The notes under the pieces were generated by a model that worked only from the letters and a program-made list of their open reading frames with translations, had not been told where the DNA came from and did no database searches. This document shows positions 7,502-15,845 of a DNA stretch of 18,096 nt, in pieces. Positions within the stretch are counted from its first letter, which is position 1, and each line of letters starts with the position of its first letter. This DNA is from Geodermatophilaceae bacterium (GTDB lineage Bacteria > Actinomycetota > Actinomycetes > Mycobacteriales > Geodermatophilaceae): the NCBI GenBank assembly GCA_013812385.1, contig JACCTM010000160.1, positions 1 through 18,096 on the forward strand, given 5' to 3'. A program made the translations under genes and the position numbers.

Positions 7502-8716
7502 ATGCCCCGTCATCTCCGTGAGGTCGTCTTCGTCGACGGCGTGCGTACCCCGTTCGGTAAGGCCGGCGCCAAGGGGCTCTACGCCGAGACCCGCGCCGAT
7601 GATCTGGTCGTCCGCTGCATCCGCGAGCTGATGCGGCGCAACCCCAGCCTTCCACCCGAGCGAGTGGACGAGGTCGCCATCGCGGCCACCACCCAGATCG
7701 GCGATCAGGGCCTGACCATCGGCCGTACCGCCGCGCTGTTGGCCGGACTGCCGCGCAGCGTTCCGGGGTACGCGATCGACCGGATGTGTGCCGGTGCGAT
7801 GACCGCCGTCACCACAACCGCGAGCGGCATCGCCTTCGGCGCGTACGACGTCGCCGTGGCTGGAGGGGTCGAGCACATGGGCCACCACCCGATGGGTGAG
7901 GGCGTCGACCCAAACCCCCGGTTCCTGTCCGAGAAGCTGGTCGACCCCTCGGCACTGGTGATGGGCCAGACCGCGGAGAACCTGCACGACCGATTCCCGC
8001 ACCTGACCAAGGAGCGCGCCGACGCGTTCGCCGCTGCCAGCCAGGCGAAGTACGCGAAGGCTGTGGCCACCGGCCAGATCGGTCAGGACCTGGTAACCAT
8101 GGCCACCCGCTCGACGGCCTCCGGGTACGGATTGGCCACCGTCGACGAACCGCCTCGCCCGGAGACCACGGTCGAGGGGCTGTACACACTCAAGACCCCG
8201 TTCCGTCCGCACGGCCGGATCACCGCCGGCAACGCCGCCGGGCTCAACGACGGCGCGACCGCCTGCCTGGTCGCGGCCGAGGATGTGGCCCGAGAACTCC
8301 ATCTCCCAACCGCGATGCGCCTCGTCGGCTACAGCTTCGTCGGCGTCGAGCCCGAGGTGATGGGGATCGGCCCGATCCCGGCCACCGAGAAGGTGCTCCG
8401 GAAGACCGGGTTGTCCATCGAGGACATCGGGGCGTTCGAGCTCAACGAGGCCTTCGCCGTACAGGTATTGGCCTTTCTCGACCACTTCGGGATCGCCGAC
8501 GACGACGAGCGGGTGAACCCGTGGGGCGGCGCGATCGCCGTCGGCCACCCGCTGGCCTCCTCCGGTGTCCGGCTGATGACCCAGCTGGCCCGTCAGTTCG
8601 TCGAGCGTCCCGAGGTGCAGTACGGATTGACCGCGATGTGCATCGGGATCGGCATGGGAGGCAGCGTGATCTGGGAGAACCCCGCGTACAACGCCAGTAC
8701 GGGAGCCCGCTCGTGA
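7502..8716 (+). CDS. fadA: 3-ketoacyl-CoA / acetyl-CoA acyltransferase (thiolase)
   Basis: A 404-residue thiolase of standard length. The nucleophile is C96 in DRMCAGAM, and the two other catalytic elements are H349 in GGAIAVGHPLASSG and C380 in AMCIGIGMGG; LNEAFAVQ near 314-321 is also conserved. It cleaves 3-ketoacyl-CoA with CoA in the last step of each beta-oxidation turn. ATG 7502 (MPRHLREVVFVDGVRTPFGK) is chosen over an in-frame GTG at 7451 because the earlier start would put the promoter and palindrome inside the gene and the family N-terminus begins at REVVFVDGVRTP. The stop overlaps the fadB start by 4 bp (GTGA), as expected for subunits of one trifunctional complex. Chain-length preference is not deducible. 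Confidence 0.95.
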   Translation: MPRHLREVVFVDGVRTPFGKAGAKGLYAETRADDLVVRCIRELMRRNPSLPPERVDEVAIAATTQIGDQGLTIGRTAALLAGLPRSVPGYAIDRMCAGAMTAVTTTASGIAFGAYDVAVAGGVEHMGHHPMGEGVDPNPRFLSEKLVDPSALVMGQTAENLHDRFPHLTKERADAFAAASQAKYAKAVATGQIGQDLVTMATRSTASGYGLATVDEPPRPETTVEGLYTLKTPFRPHGRITAGNAAGLNDGATACLVAAEDVARELHLPTAMRLVGYSFVGVEPEVMGIGPIPATEKVLRKTGLSIEDIGAFELNEAFAVQVLAFLDHFGIADDDERVNPWGGAIAVGHPLASSGVRLMTQLARQFVERPEVQYGLTAMCIGIGMGGSVIWENPAYNASTGARS

Positions 8717-10827
8717 CCGCCGCGCTGGCCTACCCGGACGAGGTGGTGACCTCCGCGTACGTGCGCTACCTCGCGGTCCCGGGACTCGAGGGCGGGCTCG
8801 CCCTGATCACGATCGACAACGGGCTGGACCACACTCGGCCGACGACGTTCGGCCCGGCGGGGCTGGCCAATCTCGCCGCTGCCCTTGACCAGATCGAAGC
8901 CCGCTCCCCCGCCCCCAGCGCGATCGCGGTGACCGGCAAGCCGTTCATCTTCGCCGTCGGCGCCGACCTGTCCGGCATCGCCTTGATCGACACCCTCGAC
9001 AAGGCCCTCGAGATCGGGCGCCTGGGCCACGAGGTCTTCGCCCGGTTGAAGAACTCGACCATCCCCACTTTCGCGTTCATCAACGGTGCGGCCATGGGCG
9101 GCGGGGTCGAGCTTGCTTTGCACTGCCACTACCGGACCCTGTGTACCGGCGCCGCGGCCATTGCGCTGCCGGAGTGCTTCCTCGGCATTGTGCCCGGCTG
9201 GGGCGGAACTCAGTTGCTTCCCAACCTGATCGGGGCCGACAGCGCAGTCACGGTGATCCTGGACAACGCCCTCAACCAGAACCGCATGCTCAACGCCGGC
9301 CAAGCCGCCAACCTCGGGCTGTCCGACGTCTGCTTCGAACCGGCGGACTTCCTAGAACGCTCGATCGAGTGGGCCACAGGCGTTCTCAGCGGTGCGACGT
9401 CGATCAGCCGGCCGGACATAGATCGCGGCCAAGCTTGGACCGCGGCCCTGGACCGCGGTCGTGCCTTGGTCGACGCCAAGTTCCATGGCGCGACGCCGGC
9501 GCCGTACAGAGCGTTGGAATTGCTGGAACTGGCCCGCAGCGGATGCGAGGGAGAGCAGTTCCTGGCCGGTACGGCCGCCGAGGACGAGGCACTCGCCGAT
9601 CTGTTGATGAGCGACGAGCTGCGGTCGGGCCTCTACGCCTTCGACCTGGTCCAAAAGCGGGCGAAGCGGCCGGTCGGCGTACCCGACAAGAATCTCGCGC
9701 GCCCGGTGACCAAGGTCGGCATCGTCGGCGCCGGGCTGATGGCGGGCCAGCTGGCTCTGCTGCTCGCCCGACGCCTCGAGGTGCCGGTGGTTCTCAACGA
9801 CCTCGATCAGGAGCGCCTCGACCGCGGGGTCGGGTATGTGCACGGCGAGATCGACAAGCTACTCGGCAAGGGGCGGGTCTCCGCTGACAAGGCGAACCGG
9901 CTCAAGGGGCTGGTGTCCGGCTCCCTGACGAAGGACGCCTTCGCCGATGCCGATTTCGTCCTGGAGGCCGTCTTCGAGGACCTGTCGGTCAAGAAGCAGG
10001 TGTTCGCCGAGGTGGAGGCCGTCGTCGGGCCGGACTGCATTCTCGCGACGAACACGTCGTCGCTGTCCATCACCGAGATGGCCGCCGATCTCACCCATCC
10101 GGCGAGGGTCGTGGGCTTTCACTTCTTCAACCCGGTCGCGATCCTCCCGCTGCTCGAGATAGTGCACGGGGCCAAGACCGACGAGGCCACGCTGGCAACG
10201 GCTTTCGCGGTGGGCAAGATCCTGAAGAAGAGCGCTGTACTGGTCCAGGACGCACCGGCCTTCGTGGTGAACCGTCTGCTGACCCGCTTCCTCGGAGAGG
10301 TCACCACCGCTGTCGACCGAGGTACACCGATCGAGGTCGCCGACCGGGCGCTGGAGCCGCTGGGTCTGCCGATGAGCCCCTTTCTCTTGCTGCAGTTGGT
10401 CGGCCCCGCGGTTGCCCTGCACACCAGCGAGACACTGCACGCTGCGTTTCCTGATCGCTTCGGCGTCAGCGAGAACCTTCGCCGACTGGTCGAGGCAGGA
10501 AAGTCCGGCGTGTACGTGTGGGACGAGTCAGGTCAGCACGTGGACCCGGAGGTGGCGGCGCTGTTCGCGGGTGCCGATGCACCGATGAGCGAAAACGAGG
10601 TACGCCACGCCGCACTCGAGGCGATGGCCCAGGAGATCCGGCTGATGCTGGACGAGGGCGTCGTCGCGCAGCCCCAGGACATCGACCTGTGTCTGTTGCT
10701 CGGCGCCGGTTGGCCATTTCACCTCGGTGGGATCACGCCGTACCTCGACCGTGAAGGCATCAGCGAGAAGGTCACCGCTCAGCGCTTCCTCCCGCTCGGC
10801 ACCGCCAGCCTCCCGACGCCGGCGTAA
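8713..10827 (+). CDS. fadB: Beta-oxidation multifunctional protein: enoyl-CoA hydratase / 3-hydroxyacyl-CoA dehydrogenase
   Basis: A 704-residue two-domain enzyme. The N-terminal crotonase domain (about 15-210) keeps both hydratase glutamates, E133 in GGGVELAL and E154 in LPECFLG, and the oxyanion-hole segment AVGADL. The linker leads to an NAD-binding Rossmann domain starting at about 333 with GAGLMAG (G339, G341, G345). The dehydrogenase pair H470 (GFHFFNP) and E482 follow, and two C-terminal 3HCDH domains start near 512 (APAFVVNRLL). It hydrates trans-2-enoyl-CoA and oxidises the L-3-hydroxyacyl-CoA with NAD+. The GTG start overlaps the thiolase stop by 4 bp; the longer in-frame opening back to 8521 is a shadow inside fadA. 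The 44 bp between its stop and the convergent hydrolase gene contain no obvious terminator hairpin. Confidence 0.95.
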   Translation: MTAALAYPDEVVTSAYVRYLAVPGLEGGLALITIDNGLDHTRPTTFGPAGLANLAAALDQIEARSPAPSAIAVTGKPFIFAVGADLSGIALIDTLDKALEIGRLGHEVFARLKNSTIPTFAFINGAAMGGGVELALHCHYRTLCTGAAAIALPECFLGIVPGWGGTQLLPNLIGADSAVTVILDNALNQNRMLNAGQAANLGLSDVCFEPADFLERSIEWATGVLSGATSISRPDIDRGQAWTAALDRGRALVDAKFHGATPAPYRALELLELARSGCEGEQFLAGTAAEDEALADLLMSDELRSGLYAFDLVQKRAKRPVGVPDKNLARPVTKVGIVGAGLMAGQLALLLARRLEVPVVLNDLDQERLDRGVGYVHGEIDKLLGKGRVSADKANRLKGLVSGSLTKDAFADADFVLEAVFEDLSVKKQVFAEVEAVVGPDCILATNTSSLSITEMAADLTHPARVVGFHFFNPVAILPLLEIVHGAKTDEATLATAFAVGKILKKSAVLVQDAPAFVVNRLLTRFLGEVTTAVDRGTPIEVADRALEPLGLPMSPFLLLQLVGPAVALHTSETLHAAFPDRFGVSENLRRLVEAGKSGVYVWDESGQHVDPEVAALFAGADAPMSENEVRHAALEAMAQEIRLMLDEGVVAQPQDIDLCLLLGAGWPFHLGGITPYLDREGISEKVTAQRFLPLGTASLPTPA

Positions 10828-10871
10828 CTGGTCCAGAACGGGGAATCGTGCTGTCGCAGATCTGGCCGAGG

Positions 10872-11804
10872 TCAGCCGGCGGCGCGCTGTCGGTGTCGCG
10901 CCGGCACGTGGGTCATGAGGAAGTCCACTTGGGCCGAAACCGACTTCTCGAACATCTCGCCGGCGTAGATGTCGAAATGACCCGACGGCAGGACCAAGAC
11001 CTGAGCAAGCCGGCCGGCCTTCTTGGCAGCGGCTCGAACGGACTTCGTCGGGGCGATGTTGTCCCGCTCTGCCAGAACGACCAACAGTGGGCAGCGCAGC
11101 TTGCTCGCTGAGGTCACCGGACGGTTCAGCGGGATGAACATGATGCCGCGGGCGCACATCTCGTTGCGGAATGTCGGGCCCATGATGGCCTGGTATCCCA
11201 TCTCGGCGCCCTCGGCGGTGATCGCCGCCAGTGACCCCGCAGGCCCGACGATCGGTACCACGTGAGGGGGACGCCCGCGCACCGCACGAGCCAGGTCCCG
11301 GATGGAATGTCCGGTGAGCTTGAGTAGCTGTACCACCCCGGCGTAGCGCGCGATCTCCAGGAGAGCGGCAAGCCCGTCCATCGCTGCGCCCTGCGAGATT
11401 ACCGCAGCGACTCGGCCGTCCTTGACCGCAACTGGAAGTACGTGGCCGCCGGAATACGAGCTGCCCCACGGGACGATCCGATCCGGGTCGACATCCGGCA
11501 GGCTGCGGGCGTACGCGATCGCCGAGTGGTAGTCCGCGCGGTGTCGCCAGTGCGCGACGTCCTGTCGAGGTGTGCCGTCGGAGGTGCCGAACCCGCGATA
11601 GTCGAACATCAGGACATCGGCGCCCACAGCTGCGAACCGGTCGGCAAAGGGCCGCAGGCCAGCATCGCGGGTGGCTCCGAACCCGTGCCCCATCACGACG
11701 CACGGCCGGGCGGCTGCCGTGGTCAACGGCGCACTTGCCGACGTCACATATGTTGCTGCACACCGGGTTCCATGGCTGGCAAAGCTGCGGTCGCTGGCAT
11801 TCAC
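10872..11804 (-). CDS. Alpha/beta-hydrolase family protein
   Basis: A 310-residue hydrolase without a signal peptide. MGHGFGATRD near 38-47 is the oxyanion-hole region. The nucleophile elbow reads GSSYSGG (114-120), a variant of GxSxG in which S116 or S118 is the likely nucleophile. D248 in AERDNI and H276 in SGHFDIY complete the triad. FDYRGFGTSDG (68-78) is typical of the dienelactone-hydrolase/peptidase-S9-like group, so an esterase-type activity on a small ester or thioester is likely but the substrate is unknown. It follows the histidine kinase gene by 67 bp on the same strand. In that gap are GGAGGG 13 nt before the ATG, rather distant, and TAGGCT at 11844-11849, a possible -10. It may be the last gene of the dxs run or have its own promoter. 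Confidence 0.85.
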   Translation of the reverse strand: MNASDRSFASHGTRCAATYVTSASAPLTTAAARPCVVMGHGFGATRDAGLRPFADRFAAVGADVLMFDYRGFGTSDGTPRQDVAHWRHRADYHSAIAYARSLPDVDPDRIVPWGSSYSGGHVLPVAVKDGRVAAVISQGAAMDGLAALLEIARYAGVVQLLKLTGHSIRDLARAVRGRPPHVVPIVGPAGSLAAITAEGAEMGYQAIMGPTFRNEMCARGIMFIPLNRPVTSASKLRCPLLVVLAERDNIAPTKSVRAAAKKAGRLAQVLVLPSGHFDIYAGEMFEKSVSAQVDFLMTHVPARHRQRAAG

Positions 11805-11871
11805 TGATCGGTTCCCTCCCTCAGGGGAAGGTCCCCAGCAAAGAGCCTACTCTCGGATCGACGTTTCTCCG

Positions 11872-13011
11872 TCATGCGACCGGAAGCCTGACCCGCACTT
11901 CCAAACCACCGGAGGCCAGGGCGATCAAGTCCACCGCGCCATGGTGGGCTAGGACCACTGCGCGCACGATCGACAGACCGAGCCCCGTCCCCCGAACGCC
12001 CGACCGGCCGGCGCCTCCGCGGCGGAACGGGGTGAGCAGGTCCCCGACTTCGGACTGCTCGAAGCTCGCGCCGGTGTTGGACACGGTGATGCAGGCCATC
12101 CCGTCGATGTGTCCGCTGCGAATGGCCAGGGCCCCGCCGGCGATGTTGTGCCGTACCGCATTTTCCACGAGGTTGCCCACCAGCCGGGACAGCAGTTCGG
12201 GGTCGCCGACCGTACGGGCCGGATCGAGCACCGAGTCGACGCGAAGCTCACGCTCGGTCGTCTCCGACCCAACCGCGGCAAGGGCCCCCGGAACGAGCGC
12301 GGCCAGGTCGACCGGTTCCCGAGTCGTGAGGACTCCCTTCTCGGCCTCGGCCTCACTGCGGGCAAGCACCAGCAAGGACTCGACGAGCGCATCCGCGCGG
12401 ATCGTGGCCTCGCGGACGATCTCGGCGGAGGTTCGCAACTCCTCGACAGTGGCGCGCGGATCGCTCAAGGCCACGTCCACTTCGGCGCGGATGAGGGTCA
12501 ATGGCGTACGCAACTCATGACTGGCGTTGGCGGCGAAGCGTTGCTGGCCGGCGAAGGCGGCATCGAGGCGACCGACCATCTGGTCGAAGGCGTCGGCAAG
12601 TTCGGCCAGTTCGTCCCGTGGTCCCCGATAGGCGATCCGTTCCCGCAGTGTCGCCGTGGAAAGGCGTCGTGCAGTATCGGTCAGTTCGCTGACCGGGCGC
12701 AACACCCGACCGGCCAGCAGATAACTGGCCGCGGCACCGGCGAGAACGACGAACCCGAATGCCAGGCCGCCAGTGCGCAAAATCGCGTCCCGCGCCTGAT
12801 CGCGCAGCGCCTCTTGGACAGCACCGGCCGACACGGTGACGGTGGAACCATCGGAGGTCACGATCCCGACCTCGGTGTCGGGCGGCAGACCGGGAGTGGC
12901 AGCGACGGTCTGGTCGGCCACCAGGACGGCCACGGTCAGCAGGAGCGCCGCGGCCACAGTCAGCAGAGCGCCATAGGCCAGCGCGAGGCGCCACCGCAGT
13001 GAGACTCGCAT
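11872..13011 (-). CDS. Two-component sensor histidine kinase
   Basis: A 379-residue membrane kinase. Transmembrane helices lie at about 9-32 and 81-103, enclosing a short external loop of about 48 residues with no recognisable sensor domain. HAMP follows (about 103-155), then HisKA with the phospho-accepting H165 in ASHELRTPLT. The ATPase domain has the N box with N284 (LVENAVRHN), a G1 box in which the usual aspartate is replaced (SNTG, near 311-314), and the G2 box GTGLGLSIVR (341-350). The G1 change recurs in actinobacterial kinases of this type and need not inactivate. The gene starts 22 bp after the response-regulator stop, so the pair is one unit. The signal cannot be read from sequence; with so small a loop, sensing within the membrane or at its surface is plausible. 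Confidence 0.93.
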   Translation of the reverse strand: MRVSLRWRLALAYGALLTVAAALLLTVAVLVADQTVAATPGLPPDTEVGIVTSDGSTVTVSAGAVQEALRDQARDAILRTGGLAFGFVVLAGAAASYLLAGRVLRPVSELTDTARRLSTATLRERIAYRGPRDELAELADAFDQMVGRLDAAFAGQQRFAANASHELRTPLTLIRAEVDVALSDPRATVEELRTSAEIVREATIRADALVESLLVLARSEAEAEKGVLTTREPVDLAALVPGALAAVGSETTERELRVDSVLDPARTVGDPELLSRLVGNLVENAVRHNIAGGALAIRSGHIDGMACITVSNTGASFEQSEVGDLLTPFRRGGAGRSGVRGTGLGLSIVRAVVLAHHGAVDLIALASGGLEVRVRLPVA

Positions 13012-13033
13012 GCCGACAGCCTGCCCCGCGGGC

Positions 13034-13702
13034 TCAGACCGGATCGGCGACGATGCGGTAGCCCGATCCGACCACGGTGTCCACGATGGCCGGCTCCCCC
13101 AGCTTGCGGCGCATCGTCATGATCGTGACTCGTACGGTCGTGGTGAACGGGTCAGCATGCTCGTCCCAGACCTTCTCCAGGAGTTCCTCGCTTGAGACGA
13201 CACCACCCTTGGCCCGCAACAACATCTCCAGGACCCCAAACTCCTTGCGGGTCAAGTCGACCGGCGTGTTGGCGCGTTGTACGACCCGCCTGGCGGGGTC
13301 GAGGACCAAGTCTCCAGCTGCCAACACCGGCGGGGCCGCCGGTGTGGCCCGGCGTCCGAGCGCCCGAATCCGGGCCACCAGTTCGGCGAAGGCGAACGGC
13401 TTGGACAGGTAGTCATCGGCGCCCAGGGACAGCCCGTCGACGCGGTCCCGGACAGTGCCACTGGCGGTCAGCATCAGGACCCGGGTGAGGGTGCCCGAAC
13501 CGGCCAGTTGGCGCATCACCTCATCGCCCGACATCCCCGGCAGATCCCGATCGAGGACGACGACGTCGTAGTTGGTGTAGGACCACTTCTCGTGGCCTTC
13601 GACGCCGTCGTAGGCAACGTCGACCGCCATTCCCTCCCGGCGTAGGCCGCGGGCCAGCGTGTCGGCAAGCTGTTTCTCGTCTTCCACGAGCAGGACGCGC
13701 AT
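13034..13702 (-). CDS. OmpR-family response regulator
   Basis: A 222-residue DNA-binding regulator. The receiver domain (1-115) has the acidic pair E7/D8 (LVEDE), phospho-acceptor D51 in VVLDRDLPG, T79 and K101 in the YLSKPF motif. The C-terminal winged helix (about 128-220) has the typical LTRKEFGVLEMLL and VGSGYRI segments. It is cognate to the histidine kinase encoded immediately downstream. Its ATG lies only 4 nt after the dxs stop codon and no Shine-Dalgarno sequence is visible in the intervening bases, so translation is probably coupled to dxs. Target genes are unknown. The GTCAC direct repeat at 3153-3168 is of a kind OmpR regulators bind, but nothing links the two. Confidence 0.94.
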   Translation of the reverse strand: MRVLLVEDEKQLADTLARGLRREGMAVDVAYDGVEGHEKWSYTNYDVVVLDRDLPGMSGDEVMRQLAGSGTLTRVLMLTASGTVRDRVDGLSLGADDYLSKPFAFAELVARIRALGRRATPAAPPVLAAGDLVLDPARRVVQRANTPVDLTRKEFGVLEMLLRAKGGVVSSEELLEKVWDEHADPFTTTVRVTIMTMRRKLGEPAIVDTVVGSGYRIVADPV

Positions 13703-13706
13703 GTGA

Positions 13707-15725
13707 CTAGGACGGTGCGGAGCGGGTCACCGGCTCCGTCGATCGGGATCTAGATTTCGACCCTGACGAGTTCAGATCGACAAGCGATCCGAACACGACG
13801 TCGGAGCCTGTGTCCTTTTCGCCATGCCCGAGCCCGGCGAGAGCCGCAGCGATCGAACGGTGCAGCCCCGCGGCGTCCAGACCCGCATCGGTCAACAGTC
13901 CGGCTCGCTTGCCGACCGGCAGGAATTCCTGCTCCAAACCGAGGGTGAGCACCATCGAAGCGCAGCGCTCTTGGCGTAGTACGCGCGCGCAGGATGCTCC
14001 GAACCCGCCATTGAGCCCGCCGTCCTCGGCCGTGACGACGAGCCGTGACAACTCGGCCAGCTCGACCAGGGCCGGCGGTAGTGGGGATATCCAGATGGGT
14101 GCGACGACGCGTACCGAGATGTCTTCGTACGCACAGCGCTGCGCGGCATCGACGGCCCCAGCGGCCAACGGTCCGAGGGCGATGATCAGTACGTCGGTGG
14201 TCGCCGTGGAAGAGGGCTCGTAGAGTACGTCGACCGAGGCGCTCAGGTCGTTGGCGTCCCCGACCGTACGAACTGCTGGAAGGTCCTGCGCCAAGCTGCC
14301 TTTGGGAAATCGAAGCGCAGAGGGCCCGTCCGATAGGTCCACCGAGGCTCGAAGTGCTGCGCGCAAGGTCGGGGCATCACGCGGTACGGCGATCCGCATA
14401 CCGGGTACGACACCGAGGATCGAGAGGTCCCACATTCCGTTGTGCGAGGGCCCGTCGTCACCGGTGATGCCGGCCCGATCCAAGACAAAGGTGACCGGAA
14501 GCTGGTGCAGCGCTACGTCCAACAGCATCTGATCGAAGGCCCGGTTGAGAAAGGTGGCGTAGATGGCAACGACGGGATGCAGCCCCCCCATCGCCATCCC
14601 GGCCGCCGACGTGACCGCATGCTGTTCTGCGATGCCGACGTCGAAAGTGCGGTCCGGGTAGGCCTCGGCGAAGGCGGCAAGCCCGGTGGGGTACAGCATC
14701 GCCGCTGTGATCGCGACGACGTCGCTGCGGGCTGCTCCGATGCGAACCAGTTCGTCGGAGAACGCGTCGGTCCAGGTGGGCCCGGACGCCAGGGTGAGCA
14801 TCCCGTTGTCCGGGTCGAAGGCGCCTCTGCTGTGCCAGGCATCCTCCTGGTCGGCCTGCGCCGGGGCGTACCCGAAGCCCTTGGTGGTCACGCAGTGCAC
14901 GATCACTGGAGCGCCGAAGTCCCTGGCCCGGCGAAAGGCCGATTCGAGGGCCCCGATGTCGTGGCCGTCCACGGCACCGACGTATTTCAGTCCCAGGTCC
15001 TCGAACATCCCCTGTGGGGCCAGGACGTCCTTGATGCCCTTCTTCATGCCGTGCAGGGCGTCGTAGAGGGCCGGCCCGACCATCGGCGTACGGCCGAGGG
15101 ACTTCTTGATCCCTTCCAGCATGTCCTCGTACCCGGGCCGCAACCGCAGTGAGGCCAGCCGGTCAGCCAGGCCGCCGATCGTCGGTGAATACGAGCGCCC
15201 GTTGTCGTTGACTACGATAATCACCGGCCGGTCCTTTGCCGCGGCGATGTTGTTCAGCGCCTCCCAGCACATTCCGCCGGTCAGCGCGCCGTCCCCGACC
15301 ACGGCGATCACTGGTCTGCTGTCTCCGCGTACGGCGAAGGCCTTCGCCATCCCGTCGGCATAGGACAGCGCGGTGGAGGCATGCGAGTTCTCCACCCAGT
15401 CGTGCTCGGACTCCTCCTGGGAGGGATAACCGGACAGGCCGCCCGCAGCCTTCAGCCGTTCGAAGCCGCCCTGCCTCCCGGTGAGGATCTTGTGGACATA
15501 GCACTGGTGGCCGGTGTCGAAGATGATCGGCTCACGCGGAGAATGAAAGACTCGATGCAGGGCGATGGTGAGTTCCACCGCTCCGAGATTGGGCCCCAGA
15601 TGACCTCCGGTGAGGGCACAACTTCGGACCAGAAAGTCGCGGATCTCGGTGGCCAAGGCTGGCAACTGGTCGGTGGGCAACGCCCGTAGCTCGGCCGGGC
15701 TGGTGATCGTCGGCAACAGCGGCAC
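13707..15725 (-). CDS. dxs: 1-deoxy-D-xylulose-5-phosphate synthase
   Basis: A 672-residue thiamine-diphosphate enzyme that condenses pyruvate with glyceraldehyde 3-phosphate, the first step of the MEP isoprenoid pathway. Visible elements are LTGGHLGPNLG near 38-48, FDTGHQCYVHKI near 69-80, the thiamine-binding GDGALTGG near 144-151 with NDNG near 173, and the catalytic glutamate near 367 in GIAEQHAV. The C-terminal transketolase-type domain follows. The GTG start gives the standard N-terminus MPLLPTITSPAEL; AGGGGG lies 11 nt upstream. After the usual family end near residue 630 (HRSIAAALAGLG) there is a hydrophilic serine/arginine-rich tail of about 40 residues. The gene heads a minus-strand run with the two-component genes, 4 bp away. 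It corresponds in context to dxs1 (Rv2682c) of M. tuberculosis. Confidence 0.97.
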   Translation of the reverse strand: MPLLPTITSPAELRALPTDQLPALATEIRDFLVRSCALTGGHLGPNLGAVELTIALHRVFHSPREPIIFDTGHQCYVHKILTGRQGGFERLKAAGGLSGYPSQEESEHDWVENSHASTALSYADGMAKAFAVRGDSRPVIAVVGDGALTGGMCWEALNNIAAAKDRPVIIVVNDNGRSYSPTIGGLADRLASLRLRPGYEDMLEGIKKSLGRTPMVGPALYDALHGMKKGIKDVLAPQGMFEDLGLKYVGAVDGHDIGALESAFRRARDFGAPVIVHCVTTKGFGYAPAQADQEDAWHSRGAFDPDNGMLTLASGPTWTDAFSDELVRIGAARSDVVAITAAMLYPTGLAAFAEAYPDRTFDVGIAEQHAVTSAAGMAMGGLHPVVAIYATFLNRAFDQMLLDVALHQLPVTFVLDRAGITGDDGPSHNGMWDLSILGVVPGMRIAVPRDAPTLRAALRASVDLSDGPSALRFPKGSLAQDLPAVRTVGDANDLSASVDVLYEPSSTATTDVLIIALGPLAAGAVDAAQRCAYEDISVRVVAPIWISPLPPALVELAELSRLVVTAEDGGLNGGFGASCARVLRQERCASMVLTLGLEQEFLPVGKRAGLLTDAGLDAAGLHRSIAAALAGLGHGEKDTGSDVVFGSLVDLNSSGSKSRSRSTEPVTRSAPS

Positions 15726-15792
15726 GACGTGCTTCGCCCCCTGCTCTTCCTCGTTTCGTTCTCCCCACGGCCGGTGGCCCGGCGGAGTTCCG

Positions 15793-15798
15793 AGTGTA
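15793..15798 (-). promoter_or_regulatory. Possible -10 element (TACACT) for dxs
   Basis: On the minus strand TACACT fits TAnnnT and would start transcription near 15786, giving a leader of about 60 nt. No convincing -35 is present 16-18 bp upstream. The rest of the 120-bp gap between dxs and the hypothetical gene holds a GTGACG/CGTCAC inverted repeat (15821-15847) with a 15-nt loop, of unknown role. Confidence 0.35.
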
Positions 15799-15845
15799 GT
15801 CGCGGCCCGACGACTGCTCGGGTGACGCGCTCACAGATGCATCCG

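Noticed and set aside
7469..8548. Minus-strand open frame of 359 codons opposite fadA
   Set aside because: The thiolase frame has the full catalytic set; the antisense frame is compositional shadow with no recognisable domain.
10828..10871. Search for a bidirectional terminator between fadB and the hydrolase gene
   Set aside because: Only a loopless CTGGTCCAG palindrome is present, with no stem-loop or U-tract, so no terminator is annotated.
10528..11763. Long minus-strand open frame (411 codons) covering the end of fadB and the hydrolase gene
   Set aside because: It overlaps two well-supported genes in other frames, reads as arginine/proline/glycine-rich low-complexity protein, and shows no family motif; it is a shadow of high-GC coding DNA.
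12109..13002. Plus-strand open frame of 297 codons opposite the histidine kinase
   Set aside because: Gly/Arg/Gln-rich translation without motifs, directly antisense to a kinase with intact H, N and G2 boxes.
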